This document shows, piece by piece, positions 63,959-64,000 of a stretch of 64,000 nt of DNA (within the stretch, counting starts at the first letter, position 1; every line of letters starts with the position of its first letter). The DNA lies in contig JAFGXI010000002.1 of assembly GCA_016936665.1 (NCBI GenBank), positions 1 to 64,000 on the forward strand, read 5' to 3'. Position numbers and translations under genes: made by a program. The notes beneath the pieces were generated by a model. The model saw only the letters and a list, made by a program, of their open reading frames with translations. It was not told the origin of the DNA and did not search any database. The DNA is from Bacteroidales bacterium. GTDB taxonomy: Bacteria; Bacteroidota; Bacteroidia; Bacteroidales; JAFGXI01.

Positions 63959-64000
63959 AAATTAAAAAAATATTAGACAGGTACTTTTATATTTACTATA
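63952..64000 (+). CDS. 3'-truncated ORF overlapping the Rhs-tip stop; candidate immunity gene
   Basis: ATGGTAA overlap; MVKIKKILDRYFYIYY reads to the window edge. Confidence 0.4.
   Translation, partial: MVKIKKILDRYFYIYY

Overview
AT-rich Bacteroidota (Bacteroidales/Marinilabiliales-like) chromosomal window, densely coding, with no rRNA, tRNA, CRISPR array or intact IS element that I could see. From left to right: the 3' part of a T9SS-secreted surface protein; a housekeeping block (LolD-like ABC ATPase, Ca/Na antiporter, TatA-like, MsbA-like, purB, CvfB-like, guaA); a ~13 kb minus-strand surface-polysaccharide cluster (Wzx, two Wzy_C/ligase proteins, WlbA/WbpB-like dehydrogenase, WbpI-like epimerase, NeuB/SpsF/KdsC-like nonulosonate genes, glycosyltransferases); rny, a likely 6S RNA and zapA; an M23 peptidase and lipoprotein; a wza-wzc-hybrid histidine kinase operon; recQ; kdsD; DUF5686; hldE1-like; apbE; psd; cdsA; LUD; ftsH; rsfS; a secreted EndA nuclease; mntP; ligA; a Cache/HAMP/GAF/PAS sensor without an output domain; an S8 protease; prmA; a 1512-aa secreted protein; and an HU-CCDC81/SPOR protein. 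The right edge is an orphan Rhs C-terminal tip without a start codon, followed by an overlapping, truncated candidate immunity ORF. The best leads are the orphan Rhs tip module, the unannotated ncRNA between zapA and rny, the soluble histidine kinase with a duplicated novel N-terminal domain in the capsule-export operon, the nonulosonate cluster with a candidate unclassified transferase, and the exact 156-aa triple PAS repeat protein. All calls come from reading the sequence and family knowledge; no searches were run.
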